From Bacillota bacterium (GTDB taxonomy: Bacteria; Bacillota_E; RBS10-35; JAJYVN01): a DNA stretch of 27,594 bases. The position numbers were made by a program, and so were the translations under genes. Numbering within the stretch: the first letter of the stretch is position 1; every line of letters starts with the position of its first letter. Shown here piece by piece: positions 15,861 to 24,876 of the stretch. The notes beneath the pieces were generated by a model. That model searched no databases. It was not told where the DNA came from and was given only the letters and a program-made list of their open reading frames with translations. Location: positions 1 through 27,594 of the forward strand of contig JAJZWQ010000022.1 of assembly GCA_021846605.1 (NCBI GenBank). Reading direction: 5' to 3'.

Positions 15861-17252
15861 TCAGCGCCGCCGCTCGACCTCGTCCACAAAGCGGCGCAGT
15901 TCCAACTCCATGGCGGCCACCCGGTCCGGCTCGATCCCGGCCAGGTTGGCGTGCTCCCCCGGATCCCGCCGCCGATCATAGAGTTCGGGTCCACCGCTAC
16001 CGTCGATGGGGAGCAGGAAGCTCCAGTCTGCGGTGCGCAGGCTCCACTGGCGCCCGTGGTGGGCCGTCACGGCGAACTCCCGCACCCCCTCGGCCTCCCC
16101 CCGCAACAGCGGCATCAGGCTCTTGCCCGTCAGTTCCACCCGGCGGCGGTCCACCACCACGTCCTGGGGGAACATCGTGCGGGTGGGCGCCAGAAAGGGC
16201 AGCGTCAGGGGACCGCCGATGCCCAGGGCGTCCAGCACGGTGGGCATCAGGTCCACCGTCTGCACCAGGGCGGGGACGCGGCGGCCCGCGCCCTGGCCCC
16301 CCGGGTGGCGCAGGATCCAGGGGATGTGCACCAGTTCCTCGTAGTTCCAGGGCATCGCCTTGCGGATGATCCCGTGTTCCCCGAAGGGCTCCCCGTGATC
16401 AGACACATGCATCACCAGCGTGTCGTCCCACAGGCCCAGCGCGCGCACGGCGTCCAGGACCACCCCGGCCCAGCGGTCCACCATGGTGACCTCTCCGGCA
16501 TAGAGCGCCATCGTGCGCCGGATCTCGGCCTCGGTCATGTACCCGGCGACCGGGCCGGCCACCGGGTCGATGATCTCGGCCCCGCCATCCCCGGCGCCAT
16601 ACAACGACCGGTAGGGCTCGGGCGGGTCCCAAGGCTCGTGCGGGTCGAAGAAGTCCGCCCAGAGGAACAGCTTGTCTTTGCGCCCCTGCACCCGCACCTG
16701 CTCCTCCAGCCAGGCCACCGCCCCCTTGGCGACCTGGGCGGTCGGCATGCGTTCCTCATCCCCGGCCCAGGCCGTGCGGTTGCGCAGGTACTGTTCGAAG
16801 CGGGGCCGCCAGAGGGCGTCGGACTGGTCCCCCTTCAGGCGGTGCCACGGCCCGACCTCGACCCGGATCGCCGGATCGACGATCCACGGGTCATATTCCT
16901 GGCCGCGCACCCAGCGGACGGTGTCGAAGCCGCGGCCGCAGTTGTAGACGGGCTTGTGCATATGGTACGTGTCCGTGATCAGCGCGGAGGTGTATCCGCG
17001 GTCCCAGAGGACCTCGGCGAGCAGGTAGTCGGAGTGCTCGAACTGCTGCCACCCCCGCCAGGGGAACTGGTAGCGCCCGGTCCACCAGGCCGTGCGCGTG
17101 GGCATGGTCGGGAGGTTCTCGCTGTAGCAGTGCTCGAAGAGGGTGCCCTCTCGGGCCAGGGCGTCCAGGTTGGGGGTCTGGATCCACGGGTTGCCGTAGC
17201 AGCCCAGATGATCGGCGCGCAGGCTGTCGGTGCACAGGACCACGACGTTCAC
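15861..17252 (-). CDS. Sulfatase-superfamily hydrolase with Thr at the nucleophile position
   Basis: This 463-residue protein has the alkaline-phosphatase/sulfatase fold: an N-terminal [18 protein letters not shown] with metal Asp9, [17 protein letters not shown], and [12 protein letters not shown]. The C-terminal part ends in the usual E-L-Y-D...D-P-G-E-H-A-N-L-A. In ordinary sulfatases the nucleophile is Cys or Ser of C/S-x-P-x-R, matured to formylglycine; here it is T49-M-P-T-R53, so formylglycine cannot form. Thr serves as nucleophile in some phosphodiesterases of this superfamily, so a phosphoester substrate is possible. There is no signal peptide. The GTG at 17252 follows GGGGAGG; the longer frame upstream lacks family similarity. 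Confidence 0.85.
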   Translation of the reverse strand: MNVVVLCTDSLRADHLGCYGNPWIQTPNLDALAREGTLFEHCYSENLPTMPTRTAWWTGRYQFPWRGWQQFEHSDYLLAEVLWDRGYTSALITDTYHMHKPVYNCGRGFDTVRWVRGQEYDPWIVDPAIRVEVGPWHRLKGDQSDALWRPRFEQYLRNRTAWAGDEERMPTAQVAKGAVAWLEEQVRVQGRKDKLFLWADFFDPHEPWDPPEPYRSLYGAGDGGAEIIDPVAGPVAGYMTEAEIRRTMALYAGEVTMVDRWAGVVLDAVRALGLWDDTLVMHVSDHGEPFGEHGIIRKAMPWNYEELVHIPWILRHPGGQGAGRRVPALVQTVDLMPTVLDALGIGGPLTLPFLAPTRTMFPQDVVVDRRRVELTGKSLMPLLRGEAEGVREFAVTAHHGRQWSLRTADWSFLLPIDGSGGPELYDRRRDPGEHANLAGIEPDRVAAMELELRRFVDEVERRR

Positions 17253-17448
17253 GCGGACCAGCCTCCCCGCGGGCCGGATGGGGGTCCCCCACCGTCCCGC
17301 CAACGGGGCGGGGTTCTCGCCGCCGAGGTGGGTGTCCTGCGGCCGGCGGTGTGGCGATTCCCTGAAATGGGTCCGTCCCTGCCAGTCGCGTCCAGGGCCC
17401 AGCTGTGCTAGAAATGAAGTGACTGCCATACATTATGGAGGGATGGCC

Positions 17449-18384
17449 ATGCCCGGCATCGCTGCCGACGTCACCGCCCTGATCGGCCACACGCCCATGG
17501 TCGCGCTGCGCTCCTTCGGGGACCAGGCCCGCCTGGTCGCCAAGCTGGAAAGCTTCAACCCCGGGGGGAGTGTCAAAGATCGCATCGGCCTGGCGATGAT
17601 CGCCGCGGGCGAGCGCGAGGGGCACATCCAGGCCGGGACGACCATCATCGAGCCGACCAGCGGGAACACGGGCATCGGCTTGGCGATGGTCGCGGCCGTC
17701 CGCGGCTATCACCTGGTCCTGGTGATGCCGGAATCGGCCAGCATGGAACGCCGGCAGTTGCTGGCGGCCTACGGCGCCGAGCTCGTGCTGACCCCCGCCG
17801 CCGGCGGCATGCGCGGCGCCGTGGCGCGCGCCGCGGAGTTGGCCGCGGCCACCCCCGGAGCCTTCATGCCCCAGCAGTTCCGTAACCCGGCCAACCCGGC
17901 CGTCCACGCTCAGACCACGGCCGAGGAGATCTGGGAGGCGTGTGGCGGTGAGATCGACGCGCTGGTGGTCGGCGTCGGTACCGGCGGAACGCTGACCGGC
18001 GTCGGGCACGTGCTCAAGGAGCGGCGGCCCGGCGTGCTGGTGGCCGCAGTGGAACCGGCGGCCTCGCCGGTGCTCTCGGGCGGCGCGCCCGGCGGGCACC
18101 CCCTGCAGGGCATCGGCGCCGGCTTCGTGCCGGAGATCCTGGACCGTGCGCTGATCGACGAGGTGATCACAGTGGAGGCGGCCGACGCCTTCGTCGCGGC
18201 CCGCCAACTGGCCCGGCGCGAGGGCATCGTCGCCGGCCCCTCCTCGGGCGCCGCCGTCCACGCCGCGGCCCAGGTAGCCAACCGTCCGGCGTTCCGCGGC
18301 AAGACGGTCGTCACCGTCCTGCCCGATACCGGAGAGCGCTACCTGTCCACGACGCTGTTTGCGGCCCCCGAAGGCCAGGCCTGA
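17449..18384 (+). CDS. cysK: Cysteine synthase (O-acetylserine sulfhydrylase)
   Basis: It makes cysteine from O-acetylserine and sulfide, using PLP. The 311-residue protein has PLP-Lys43 in N-P-G-G-S-V-K-D-R, the substrate loop T-S-G-N-T-G (70-75), the phosphate loop G-T-G-G-T-L-T-G and the late G-P-S-S-G-A-A. The length is that of CysK. The ATG at 17449 lies six bases after GGAGGG; an in-frame ATG two codons earlier overlaps that site. The AT-rich TACATTAT just upstream (17429-17436) may hold the -10. It diverges from the sulfatase gene with a 196-bp gap. With CysH and Sat 8 kb away it provides the last step of sulfate assimilation, although CysM-type or O-phosphoserine specificity cannot be excluded. 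Confidence 0.93.
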   Translation: MPGIAADVTALIGHTPMVALRSFGDQARLVAKLESFNPGGSVKDRIGLAMIAAGEREGHIQAGTTIIEPTSGNTGIGLAMVAAVRGYHLVLVMPESASMERRQLLAAYGAELVLTPAAGGMRGAVARAAELAAATPGAFMPQQFRNPANPAVHAQTTAEEIWEACGGEIDALVVGVGTGGTLTGVGHVLKERRPGVLVAAVEPAASPVLSGGAPGGHPLQGIGAGFVPEILDRALIDEVITVEAADAFVAARQLARREGIVAGPSSGAAVHAAAQVANRPAFRGKTVVTVLPDTGERYLSTTLFAAPEGQA

Positions 18385-18539
18385 GGGCCGGCCGACCCCA
18401 TGGGGCCGAGCGGGCCGGGATGCGCGTGGCAGGGCTTCCCACCATCGGTCACGGCGAGGCGGAGAGCGGTTCCGCGTTCCCCGCCTCGTCCAGGCCCGTG
18501 TCCAAGGTGGTCTGTCCAGGAAGGCGGGGAAGACTTCCG

Positions 18540-19199
18540 TCAGATGGCACGATGCCCGGGCGGCGTGGCGTCCCCACCGATGTCCACCTGCCGCGCGCGG
18601 GTGCGGAGAGCGGGATGGTGCAGGACGCGCTTCACGAGTGCAGAGGGCCCGCCCAGGCAGGTCCAATCATCGTCCCACAACGTGGAGACCAGCTAGGCGC
18701 GATCATGGGGGAAGAGCAGGTCCGGCAGCGCGCACCGCGGGGATGGCCACTTGGCCCCTCGCCACGTGGCCGCCTGGGCCGGACCCGCCTGCACCAGCAC
18801 GTAGGGCCATGCCGCATACAGGCTGACCCGCGGCGCCTGGGGGAACGCGACGTCGGCGGCGCCGGTCTCCAGATAGCCGAGCCACCACGGCTCTCCCGCC
18901 GACTGGTCGCTCAAAACCTCCAGCAGGGCGCGCGCGTGGCCGGCCCGCTCGTCGGCCCCATCCGGCACCACGACGGTCGCATACGCGGAGAAGATCGGCG
19001 GGATGGCCGCCGTGATGCTCAGGCCTGGGGTCGTGCCCGCGTTGATCCACTCAACCTCCGCATCGGTTCCGACCAGCCACCACACGCCGTCCCGGAAGAC
19101 CCGCCCCGGCGGGTCGAGGGGTGCCCTGGCGGCGGCACCTGACCGGTGCCGCGCGGTGGGCTGTGGGCCGGGCTCCACAGATGGGTGATCCTTGGCCAT
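18540..19199 (-). pseudogene. Hypothetical protein gene interrupted by an amber codon
   Basis: A 219-codon frame is split by TAG at 18693-18695. The first part (168 residues) contains G-V-W-W-L-V-G-T-D-A-E-V-E-W-I, A-I-P-P-I-F-S-A-Y-A-T-V-V and P-W-W-L-G-Y-L-E-T-G. Right after the stop the frame continues L-V-S-T-L-W-D-D-D-W-T-C-L-G-G. I recall this Trp-rich ending (..W-L-V-S-T-L-W-D-D..) from uncharacterised proteins where a Trp codon occupies the TAG position, so TGG to TAG is the likely change. I do not recognise a function. The ATG follows a TATCCT by six bases and has no ribosome-binding site. It could still make a shortened protein. Confidence 0.6.
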
Positions 19200-19205
19200 G
19201 AGGCC

Positions 19206-19211
19206 AGGATA
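19206..19211 (-). promoter_or_regulatory. Possible -10 of a leaderless transcript
   Basis: TATCCT lies six bases before the ATG at 19199, the same geometry as the marR promoter. No -35 match is seen. Confidence 0.3.
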
Positions 19212-19325
19212 GCACCGCCACCGCTGGGGTTGCTTGCTGGCAACGTCGTGGAAGCCGGGGCGGGGGGCCCCCTGCCGAACGTCGCTCTGGTCTCCGGGTC
19301 GGGGACGGCAACCGGCGCACCGCCG

Positions 19326-21587
19326 CTAGCTGGAGGGCGCCGGCCCGGCCCCGGGCTCCAGGCGCCACACCTGGAGGAATCCCGGGGGGATCGACAGGGA
19401 CACGGTGACCCCCTGGGGCCCGGTCGTGGCCGGGATGCTCTTCCCCGTGCCCACGTTGACCAGGTGGTCGGTCCCCTGCGGCAATCCCAGCCCCGCCAGG
19501 TTCAGCGTGAGGCTCCCGCTCCAGGACGAGGTGGGGTTGACCCCGGCGACGGTCATCCACGCCGTGCGCGCGGACCCGTCCACCGTGGGCACGACCTCCA
19601 CGTCGGTCGTGACCGGAGACAGGGTGGCGAACGCCGGCGCGTACGGTTGCAACTCCACGGGGCTGGTCACGACGTGGCCCCCCTGCCCGATGTAGTTGGC
19701 GATGGCCGTGCCCCCGGCGCCGTTGATCGGGAGCACCGCCTTGAACTGGGAGAGGTGCACCACGCCCGCCGCCAACTCGGCGCTGGTGACGACGGTGAAG
19801 CCGGTGGGGTCCTCCCGCCACAGTGTGGCGAGTTCGTGCTGCGTCCCGGCCAGGGCCGTGGGGTCGGTGAAGATGCTGGAGTACGAGAGATACAGGGCGA
19901 CCGGCATCTGCGGGTAGCTCCCCCGCATCTGGCTCAGCAGGGGGATGGCCTGGCTATACACCGGGAAGCCGATCTGGTACTCCGGGCCGCCCGACGCGTA
20001 GAGGAAGAAGTCCATGCCGGCGGCGTGGGGGAACTCGAAGCCGAAGTGGCCCATGAACTCGGCGATCTCGGCGTGCAGCCCGCTGGGCCGCGGGGTCCAC
20101 TCCTCCAGCAGCGGCACGCCGTAGGCCTTGGACAGGCTGGTGAAGAGCAGGGGCAGGCCGGTGTGGTCGGCGTCATCCAGCACGACCGTGCCGTGGTACT
20201 GTTTGGCCACCTGGAAAAAGACGTCCGGGACGTTGAAGGCGGTGCCGAACCCGCCGAAGCCCCCGCCCCAGTAGTAATACAGCGGGGCGTTGGTCTCCTG
20301 GCGGTAGATGGCGCTCATGCGGCTGTATGTCTCCTGGACGCTCCACTCCCGGAAGTGCTGATACACGCTGAACAGCGGTTGCCCATCGGTGGCGGCGGGC
20401 ACCTGGTCCCAGGCCGTGTATGCGGCGGAGTACTGCTTGTTGAAGGCGGCCAGCGAGGCGTACTGCGTCGGCAGCCACTGATGGAAGCGCGCCACGTCCT
20501 GCGGCGCGTAGCCGTTGACGTCCTGGCTGGCCCCGCTGGGCGACGGCCCCCACATGTAGTCGAGCCAGCCATAGTCCAGGAAGGCCCCGCCGAAGCCCGG
20601 GCTGCTCTTGATGTGCGCCACCGTGTCCTTGATGTATGTGAAGTACGCCTGGCGGTTGGTCTGGCTCCACCAGACCGGCACCACAGAGCTATGGCCGCCG
20701 CTGCCCACGTCGTACTGGGTGATCCACGACGGCGGGTTGCCGGTCCACAGCGAGTACCAGAAGATCGGGATGACCTTCACACCCGCCTTGGCCGCGTTCG
20801 CCAGGTCCCCGTCGAGCAGGGTGAAGTCGAACTTGCCGGCAGAGGGCTCGACGGCCGCCCACTCCATGTTGATCTCGGCCCGGTGGATGCCCTTGGCCGC
20901 CAGTGCCGCGAAGGTCGCCTCCGACCAGGGTTGGGCGGGGTGCAGGGCGGTGTAGGTGACGGTGGCGTAGACGACGGTGTGACTGGTCGTGTACAGGGGC
21001 GAGGTCGGGTCCACCTGCAGGTAGAGGTAGGCCACGCCGCCGGCGGTGCCGGGCGCCAGGACCTCCGCGCTCTTGCCGTCCACCGTCTGCACCTTGTACA
21101 GGCTGTCGCCCTGGCTCCCCCCGACGGCCACCTGCGTGACCCCCTGGCTCTCGTTGCTCGTCCCCAGTTCGCCGATCGTCTCGTTGGCAAAGGTGATGCT
21201 CGCCGTCTGACCGCCCTTTCCGGGGGCCGCGGTGCCGAGCACCAGCTTGTGCACGGCGATGCCGTTCCCGCCCGAGATGCGCAGGTCCGCTCCCCAGTTC
21301 TCCTTGCCGTCCCACTGGACTTGGGTCAGCCGCCAGGTCTGCGTCTGCCAACCGGCCGTGGGAAAGGCCGAGCTGGTCGAGTCGTAGGCGCCGTCGAGGG
21401 CGGCGGCCGCGTCCGACGAGGTGTACTGGATGCCGATGGAGGTGGCGGAGGGGGCCCAGGCCAGCTGGGCGGCCCAGATGGGCGCGGAGGACGCGTTCCC
21501 CGTCGCGCCCAGGGCGCTGCAGCCCACCAGGACCGCCGCCAGAGCGACCGCCACGAACCCCGACCAGACCGTCCGCGCTCCGCGCAT
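19326..21587 (-). CDS. Secreted lipoprotein, glycoside hydrolase-like (GH42-related TIM barrel)
   Basis: The 753-residue protein starts with a lipoprotein signal peptide (L-V-G-C lipobox, Cys23). Residues 40-215 look like a beta-rich domain of unknown role. From about 235 a TIM barrel of the beta-galactosidase type follows: I-N-M-E-W-A-A-V-E-P-S-A-G-K-F-D-F (239-255), then A-K-A-G-V-K-V-I-P-I-F-W. The C-terminal part (from about 560) resembles the trimerisation-like and beta domains of GH42. Where GH42 has its acid/base Asn-Glu, the strand reads G-A-F-L-D-Y-G-W-L-D-Y, so catalysis by the classical pair is uncertain; P-L-L-E-E-W later could supply a nucleophile. GGAGGTGG precedes the ATG. It follows the GxGYxYP gene by 40 bp and is probably cotranscribed. 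It likely acts on an external glycan. Confidence 0.75.
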   Translation of the reverse strand: MRGARTVWSGFVAVALAAVLVGCSALGATGNASSAPIWAAQLAWAPSATSIGIQYTSSDAAAALDGAYDSTSSAFPTAGWQTQTWRLTQVQWDGKENWGADLRISGGNGIAVHKLVLGTAAPGKGGQTASITFANETIGELGTSNESQGVTQVAVGGSQGDSLYKVQTVDGKSAEVLAPGTAGGVAYLYLQVDPTSPLYTTSHTVVYATVTYTALHPAQPWSEATFAALAAKGIHRAEINMEWAAVEPSAGKFDFTLLDGDLANAAKAGVKVIPIFWYSLWTGNPPSWITQYDVGSGGHSSVVPVWWSQTNRQAYFTYIKDTVAHIKSSPGFGGAFLDYGWLDYMWGPSPSGASQDVNGYAPQDVARFHQWLPTQYASLAAFNKQYSAAYTAWDQVPAATDGQPLFSVYQHFREWSVQETYSRMSAIYRQETNAPLYYYWGGGFGGFGTAFNVPDVFFQVAKQYHGTVVLDDADHTGLPLLFTSLSKAYGVPLLEEWTPRPSGLHAEIAEFMGHFGFEFPHAAGMDFFLYASGGPEYQIGFPVYSQAIPLLSQMRGSYPQMPVALYLSYSSIFTDPTALAGTQHELATLWREDPTGFTVVTSAELAAGVVHLSQFKAVLPINGAGGTAIANYIGQGGHVVTSPVELQPYAPAFATLSPVTTDVEVVPTVDGSARTAWMTVAGVNPTSSWSGSLTLNLAGLGLPQGTDHLVNVGTGKSIPATTGPQGVTVSLSIPPGFLQVWRLEPGAGPAPSS

Positions 21588-21627
21588 GCCGCCACCTCCA
21601 CACCGTACCCCCTCCCGCGGCCCCGGG

Positions 21628-23244
21628 TCAGGCGCCCGTGCTGCCGCTACGCGTCAGGCGCATGAGTTCGAAGAGCACCTCGGGCAGGACCAGCGTCGTT
21701 CCGCCGGTCGCTTCCAGGCTCAGTCCCAGATCCGCGATCTGCTTGGTGGTGTTGTTCCAGAGCACGATCTCGTGTGCCCCGAACATGTACCCGCCGGTGG
21801 GCGGCGGGAACGTCGGGTTGGTACCCCCGCTCAGCCAGATGCACGGCGTGTCGCCCACCCACTGGATCCGGGGGGACGACCCGCTGCCCAGGAACATCCC
21901 GCGCGGCTGGATCTGCTTGACGTACTCCGCCAGGACCGTGTCGGACAGGGTGGCCGGGCCGGCCGGGTTGGGCCATACCCAGGGGATGGGGATGCCGGCG
22001 GCCCGCATGGTCTGCGCCGTGCGGGACGTGTAGGCCGGCAACTGGGCGGCCGGCCACATGTTGGCATACATGTACCCGGCGCCCGAGGGCCCCGTGGAGA
22101 ACGCGTCGTTGGGGGTGGCCGTGCGGCGGAAGTACGCGAGGATCGCCGGTGCCATGTCCGCCAGGATGGGGTCCAGTGACCAGGAGATCGGCACCTTGCC
22201 GCGCGAGGTCTCCTGCCAGCGGTCGAAGATTGTGGACTCATCGGCGGCGGCGTTGTCCCCGTCGCTGACCTGCAGGGACATGAAGACCTTCTTCCCGGCG
22301 GCCAACAGGCGCTTGGCCTCGGCCGTCGCGTTCAGCTTGGAGGGCGCCGCCACCGGCGCCGACACGCCTCCCCACACGGTCGCGTTGGTGAAGAAGTTGG
22401 CGGCCACGACCGCCACCGAATTGGGAGAGGTGATCTGCACCGACGACCACTCGTACTGGCCCGAGGAGCCGTTGGACCACCAGCCCAGCAGGATCCCGTT
22501 GGGGACCATCCCCTTGTACAGTTGCTCCGCCATCGCCTTCTGCGTTGCGCGGAAGGGGTTGAAGGTGAAGCAGAAGGCGCGGCTGGCCACGGCGAAATCA
22601 TACAGGTAGCCCCCGACGACGGGTTCCTCGCTGACCACGAACTCGCGGCTGCAGGCCGGCCACAGGTTCTTCAGCGCCCAGGCGTAGGCGGCGTCCTCGT
22701 CCGTGAACTTCCCGGTCAGATCCAGTTGCACGTCCAAACCCAGCGCAGACGCCTGGGAGCGGGTGGCCAGGAGCAGGTCGTGGAGCCCCGCGTAGGTGGC
22801 GGCGACGTTCTTGGTATACGGCAGGCCGTTCTCGCGGCTGGTCTGGGAGGGATCCCACACCACCGCCCCTTTATAGGCGCTGGCAAACCCGGCGAGGAAC
22901 TGCTGCAGGTTGGCCGTCGACACCGTCTCCTGCGGGATGTGGGCCAGGGCGGTGCCGAGCCAGCCGGTGTCGAAGTTGCGCTGCACCAGGTAGAGGGACG
23001 GTCCCCGGCCGGAGCGGTTCACCAGCCCCTGGAGGCTGCACAGCAAGGCCAGGTCGTCGGGGGTCATCCCGGCGGTCTCCACCACCAAGAGCTTGGTGGG
23101 GATGCGCATGCGGGGCAGAAAGCGGGGGCCGGCCACGCCCCCGGTGAGGCCGCAGCCGGCGAGCAGCGGGGCGGACAGCGCGGCCGCAAGCCCGCCGCCT
23201 GCCAGCCGGATCGCGTCGCGCCGCGAGATGTCGATGGTGATCAC
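21628..23244 (-). CDS. GxGYxYP family protein, Tat/lipoprotein signal
   Basis: The 538-residue protein carries a twin-arginine signal (S-R-R-D-A-I-R-L-A, Arg8-Arg9) that ends in a lipobox L-L-A-G-C (Cys31), so it is probably exported folded and lipid-anchored. The body matches the GxGYxYP family: L-V-V-E-T-A, L-V-N-R-S-G-R-G-P-S-L-Y-L, S-D-G-D-N, and the name motif as G-A-G-Y-M-Y-A, with Ala in place of the final Pro. The family is uncharacterised biochemically but often found with carbohydrate-active genes, matching the glycosidase-like gene just downstream. The start is uncertain: the GTG at 23244 has AAGGGG directly abutting, and the frame remains open upstream to 23352. It diverges from the methyltransferase gene. 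Confidence 0.8.
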   Translation of the reverse strand: MITIDISRRDAIRLAGGGLAAALSAPLLAGCGLTGGVAGPRFLPRMRIPTKLLVVETAGMTPDDLALLCSLQGLVNRSGRGPSLYLVQRNFDTGWLGTALAHIPQETVSTANLQQFLAGFASAYKGAVVWDPSQTSRENGLPYTKNVAATYAGLHDLLLATRSQASALGLDVQLDLTGKFTDEDAAYAWALKNLWPACSREFVVSEEPVVGGYLYDFAVASRAFCFTFNPFRATQKAMAEQLYKGMVPNGILLGWWSNGSSGQYEWSSVQITSPNSVAVVAANFFTNATVWGGVSAPVAAPSKLNATAEAKRLLAAGKKVFMSLQVSDGDNAAADESTIFDRWQETSRGKVPISWSLDPILADMAPAILAYFRRTATPNDAFSTGPSGAGYMYANMWPAAQLPAYTSRTAQTMRAAGIPIPWVWPNPAGPATLSDTVLAEYVKQIQPRGMFLGSGSSPRIQWVGDTPCIWLSGGTNPTFPPPTGGYMFGAHEIVLWNNTTKQIADLGLSLEATGGTTLVLPEVLFELMRLTRSGSTGA

Positions 23245-23405
23245 CCCTTCGCAGCGGTAGAGGCTTCGGGTTGGCCCGGCCCGATTCCTCGCCCGGACCG
23301 CGCCGATCACCCGCCAGGGGGTGGCAGCGTGCCCGGGCACACTGCAGGGCACCGCCGCGCGTACGCGAACCAGCGACAGGAAGTCGTCGCGAAAGGCGGT
23401 CGGGC

Positions 23406-24248
23406 GTGGACGTTTGGGAGCGCTGGCTCAGCGTGGATCGCTTCACGGGTTCGGGCCCGCAGGAGGTCGAAGCGGGCCTGGCCCTGATCGACCAGATCCG
23501 GGGCTGGCTGCTGCAGGAATCACGTCTGGGTCCCGGGCAGACCGTGCTGGAGTTGGGGTGCGGCGCGGGGGAACTCCTGCCGCGCCTTTTGGACGTGGTC
23601 GGCCCGGAGGGTCGGGTCCTGGCGCTGGAGCACTCCGCGGGGCTCTGCGCCCGGGCCCGCGCCGGAGTGGCGGGCCACCCGGGCGCCGACCGCTGCACCG
23701 TGACCGAGGGCGATATGCGCCAGATCCCCTTTGCCCCGGCCAGCGTGGATGTCGTGGTCTGCCGGGCGGTGCTCCAGTATGCCGAGCGGGACCTGCCGCG
23801 AGTCGCGGCGGAGGTGGCGCGGGTGCTGCGTCCCGGGGGGCGGATCGTGGCCTTCGAGGTCCTTCCCGCGGACAGCACGCCACTGCTGCCGGTCCCGGCC
23901 GGGGATGCGGAACGGCACGCCCACGCCGCCGCGACGGCCCGCTGGCAGGCCCTCCCCTACGCGCTGGGCCGCGCCGACCTGGTGCGGGCCTTCGGGCCCC
24001 CGGCCTTCCTGCCCGCCGCCGTCACCGTCAACCTGACGGAGTGGCGGCAGCCATTCAGCGCCGAGGCCTTCGGGGAAACCCTGCTCCAGGTGCCGCGCCC
24101 GGGCTGTCCCCCGCTCCACGCCGTATACACCGAGGGGTTGGCGCCCGACCTCCGCGCGGCTTGGGACCGCCTTTTGGGCAGCGCGACCATCGCGGCCCAG
24201 CGCGGCGCCGTGGGCTACCTGAGCGCCCAGCGCGCGGCGACGGCCTGA
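23406..24248 (+). CDS. Class I SAM-dependent methyltransferase
   Basis: The 280-residue protein has a Rossmann methyltransferase core: motif I V-L-E-L-G-C-G-A-G (47-55), acidic Glu75 ending strand 2, E-G-D-M-R-Q-I-P-F (101-109), V-D-V-V-V-C-R-A-V-L-Q-Y and the post-motif L-R-P-G-G-R (141-146). It belongs to the type-11/ubiE-like group; the acceptor is unknown. The GTG at 23406 is chosen because AAAGGCGG lies six bases upstream and because the frame before it has shadow-like composition. It diverges from the GxGYxYP gene and converges with the fliS-like gene with a 17-bp gap. No biosynthetic neighbour indicates its substrate. Confidence 0.85.
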   Translation: MDVWERWLSVDRFTGSGPQEVEAGLALIDQIRGWLLQESRLGPGQTVLELGCGAGELLPRLLDVVGPEGRVLALEHSAGLCARARAGVAGHPGADRCTVTEGDMRQIPFAPASVDVVVCRAVLQYAERDLPRVAAEVARVLRPGGRIVAFEVLPADSTPLLPVPAGDAERHAHAAATARWQALPYALGRADLVRAFGPPAFLPAAVTVNLTEWRQPFSAEAFGETLLQVPRPGCPPLHAVYTEGLAPDLRAAWDRLLGSATIAAQRGAVGYLSAQRAATA

Positions 24249-24265
24249 TCAGGAGGGAAGAGGGA

Positions 24266-24661
24266 CTAGCCACCACCGCTCAGGGCGCGGTCGGCGGCCT
24301 CGTCCCACGTCTCGCGGAGCGAGGCCACCACCGGCGCGATGGCGAGGAGGGGGGCGTCGCTCTTTTCGAGATTGGCCCGGGCCAGGTTTTCCTGCACGAA
24401 GGCGTACAGCCCCTCCAGCCGCTCGACCAGTGCGGGGTCGGCCTGCCGCGCCAGGCTCCCGCGCAGGACGGCCACGATCTGCTGGGCGGCGATCAGGGAC
24501 GTGTGGGCCCGCTGGATGTCGCCGGCGGCGATCGCCCGGCGCGCCCACCCCATGTAGGTGAGGACCCCTGCCAGCCCGGCCGAGGGGTACCGTTCCCGGG
24601 GCATGCTGTCGGCAGCCATCGCGGCATAGCTGAACACCGTCGGATGGGGGCTGGAGGACAC
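24266..24661 (-). CDS. fliS: FliS-like flagellar export chaperone (orphan)
   Basis: A 131-residue all-helical protein that resembles FliS, which binds the C-terminus of flagellin and keeps it unpolymerised before export. Matching features are a Tyr-rich N-terminal part (F-S-Y-A-A-M), the helix A-R-R-A-I-A-A-G-D-I-Q-R-A-H-T-S-L-I-A-A, then L-E-G-L-Y-A-F-V-Q-E-N-L-A-R-A-N and the closing L-R-E-T-W-D-E-A. No flagellin, fliD or other flagellar gene lies nearby, whereas fliS usually follows fliD. The GTG at 24661 lies six bases after GGAGGTG; a GTG three codons earlier overlaps that site. It may be a second FliS copy or a chaperone for another secreted protein. Confidence 0.7.
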   Translation of the reverse strand: MSSSPHPTVFSYAAMAADSMPRERYPSAGLAGVLTYMGWARRAIAAGDIQRAHTSLIAAQQIVAVLRGSLARQADPALVERLEGLYAFVQENLARANLEKSDAPLLAIAPVVASLRETWDEAADRALSGGG

Positions 24662-24828
24662 CTTGGGCACCTCCGCTCGCGCTCCGCTTGGCCGCGCGGT
24701 TCCGGCACCGGGGTTGGAAGGTGGGGCCCGCCAAGCCCTCCCTGGCCCGGCGGTCCCAAGGGACGGCGGACATCCCTGTCCTTGGCCAGCCCCCGTAGCG
24801 AGGGTGGCTCCACCATGGTTATCGGTAA

Positions 24829-24852
24829 GGGGGCCCCCGGCGTTTAGCCCCC
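24829..24852. terminator. Possible bidirectional hairpin between sat and fliS
   Basis: GGGGGC (24829-24834) and GCCCCC (24847-24852) form a 6-bp stem. On the plus side it is followed after six bases by TTTTCTT; on the minus side, the direction of sat, there is no T-run. A second small hairpin, GCCCTG-AGG-CAGGGC, overlaps the sat stop codon. Both are weak candidates. The rest of 24662-24876 shows no gene. Confidence 0.3.
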
Positions 24853-24876
24853 GGACAATTTTCTTCCCGCCCTGCC

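Noticed and set aside
18385..18539. Palindromic GGCCGGCC/CCCCATGGGG stretch after cysK as a terminator
   Set aside because: No stable single hairpin with a T-run is apparent; GC-rich palindromes are frequent by chance here.
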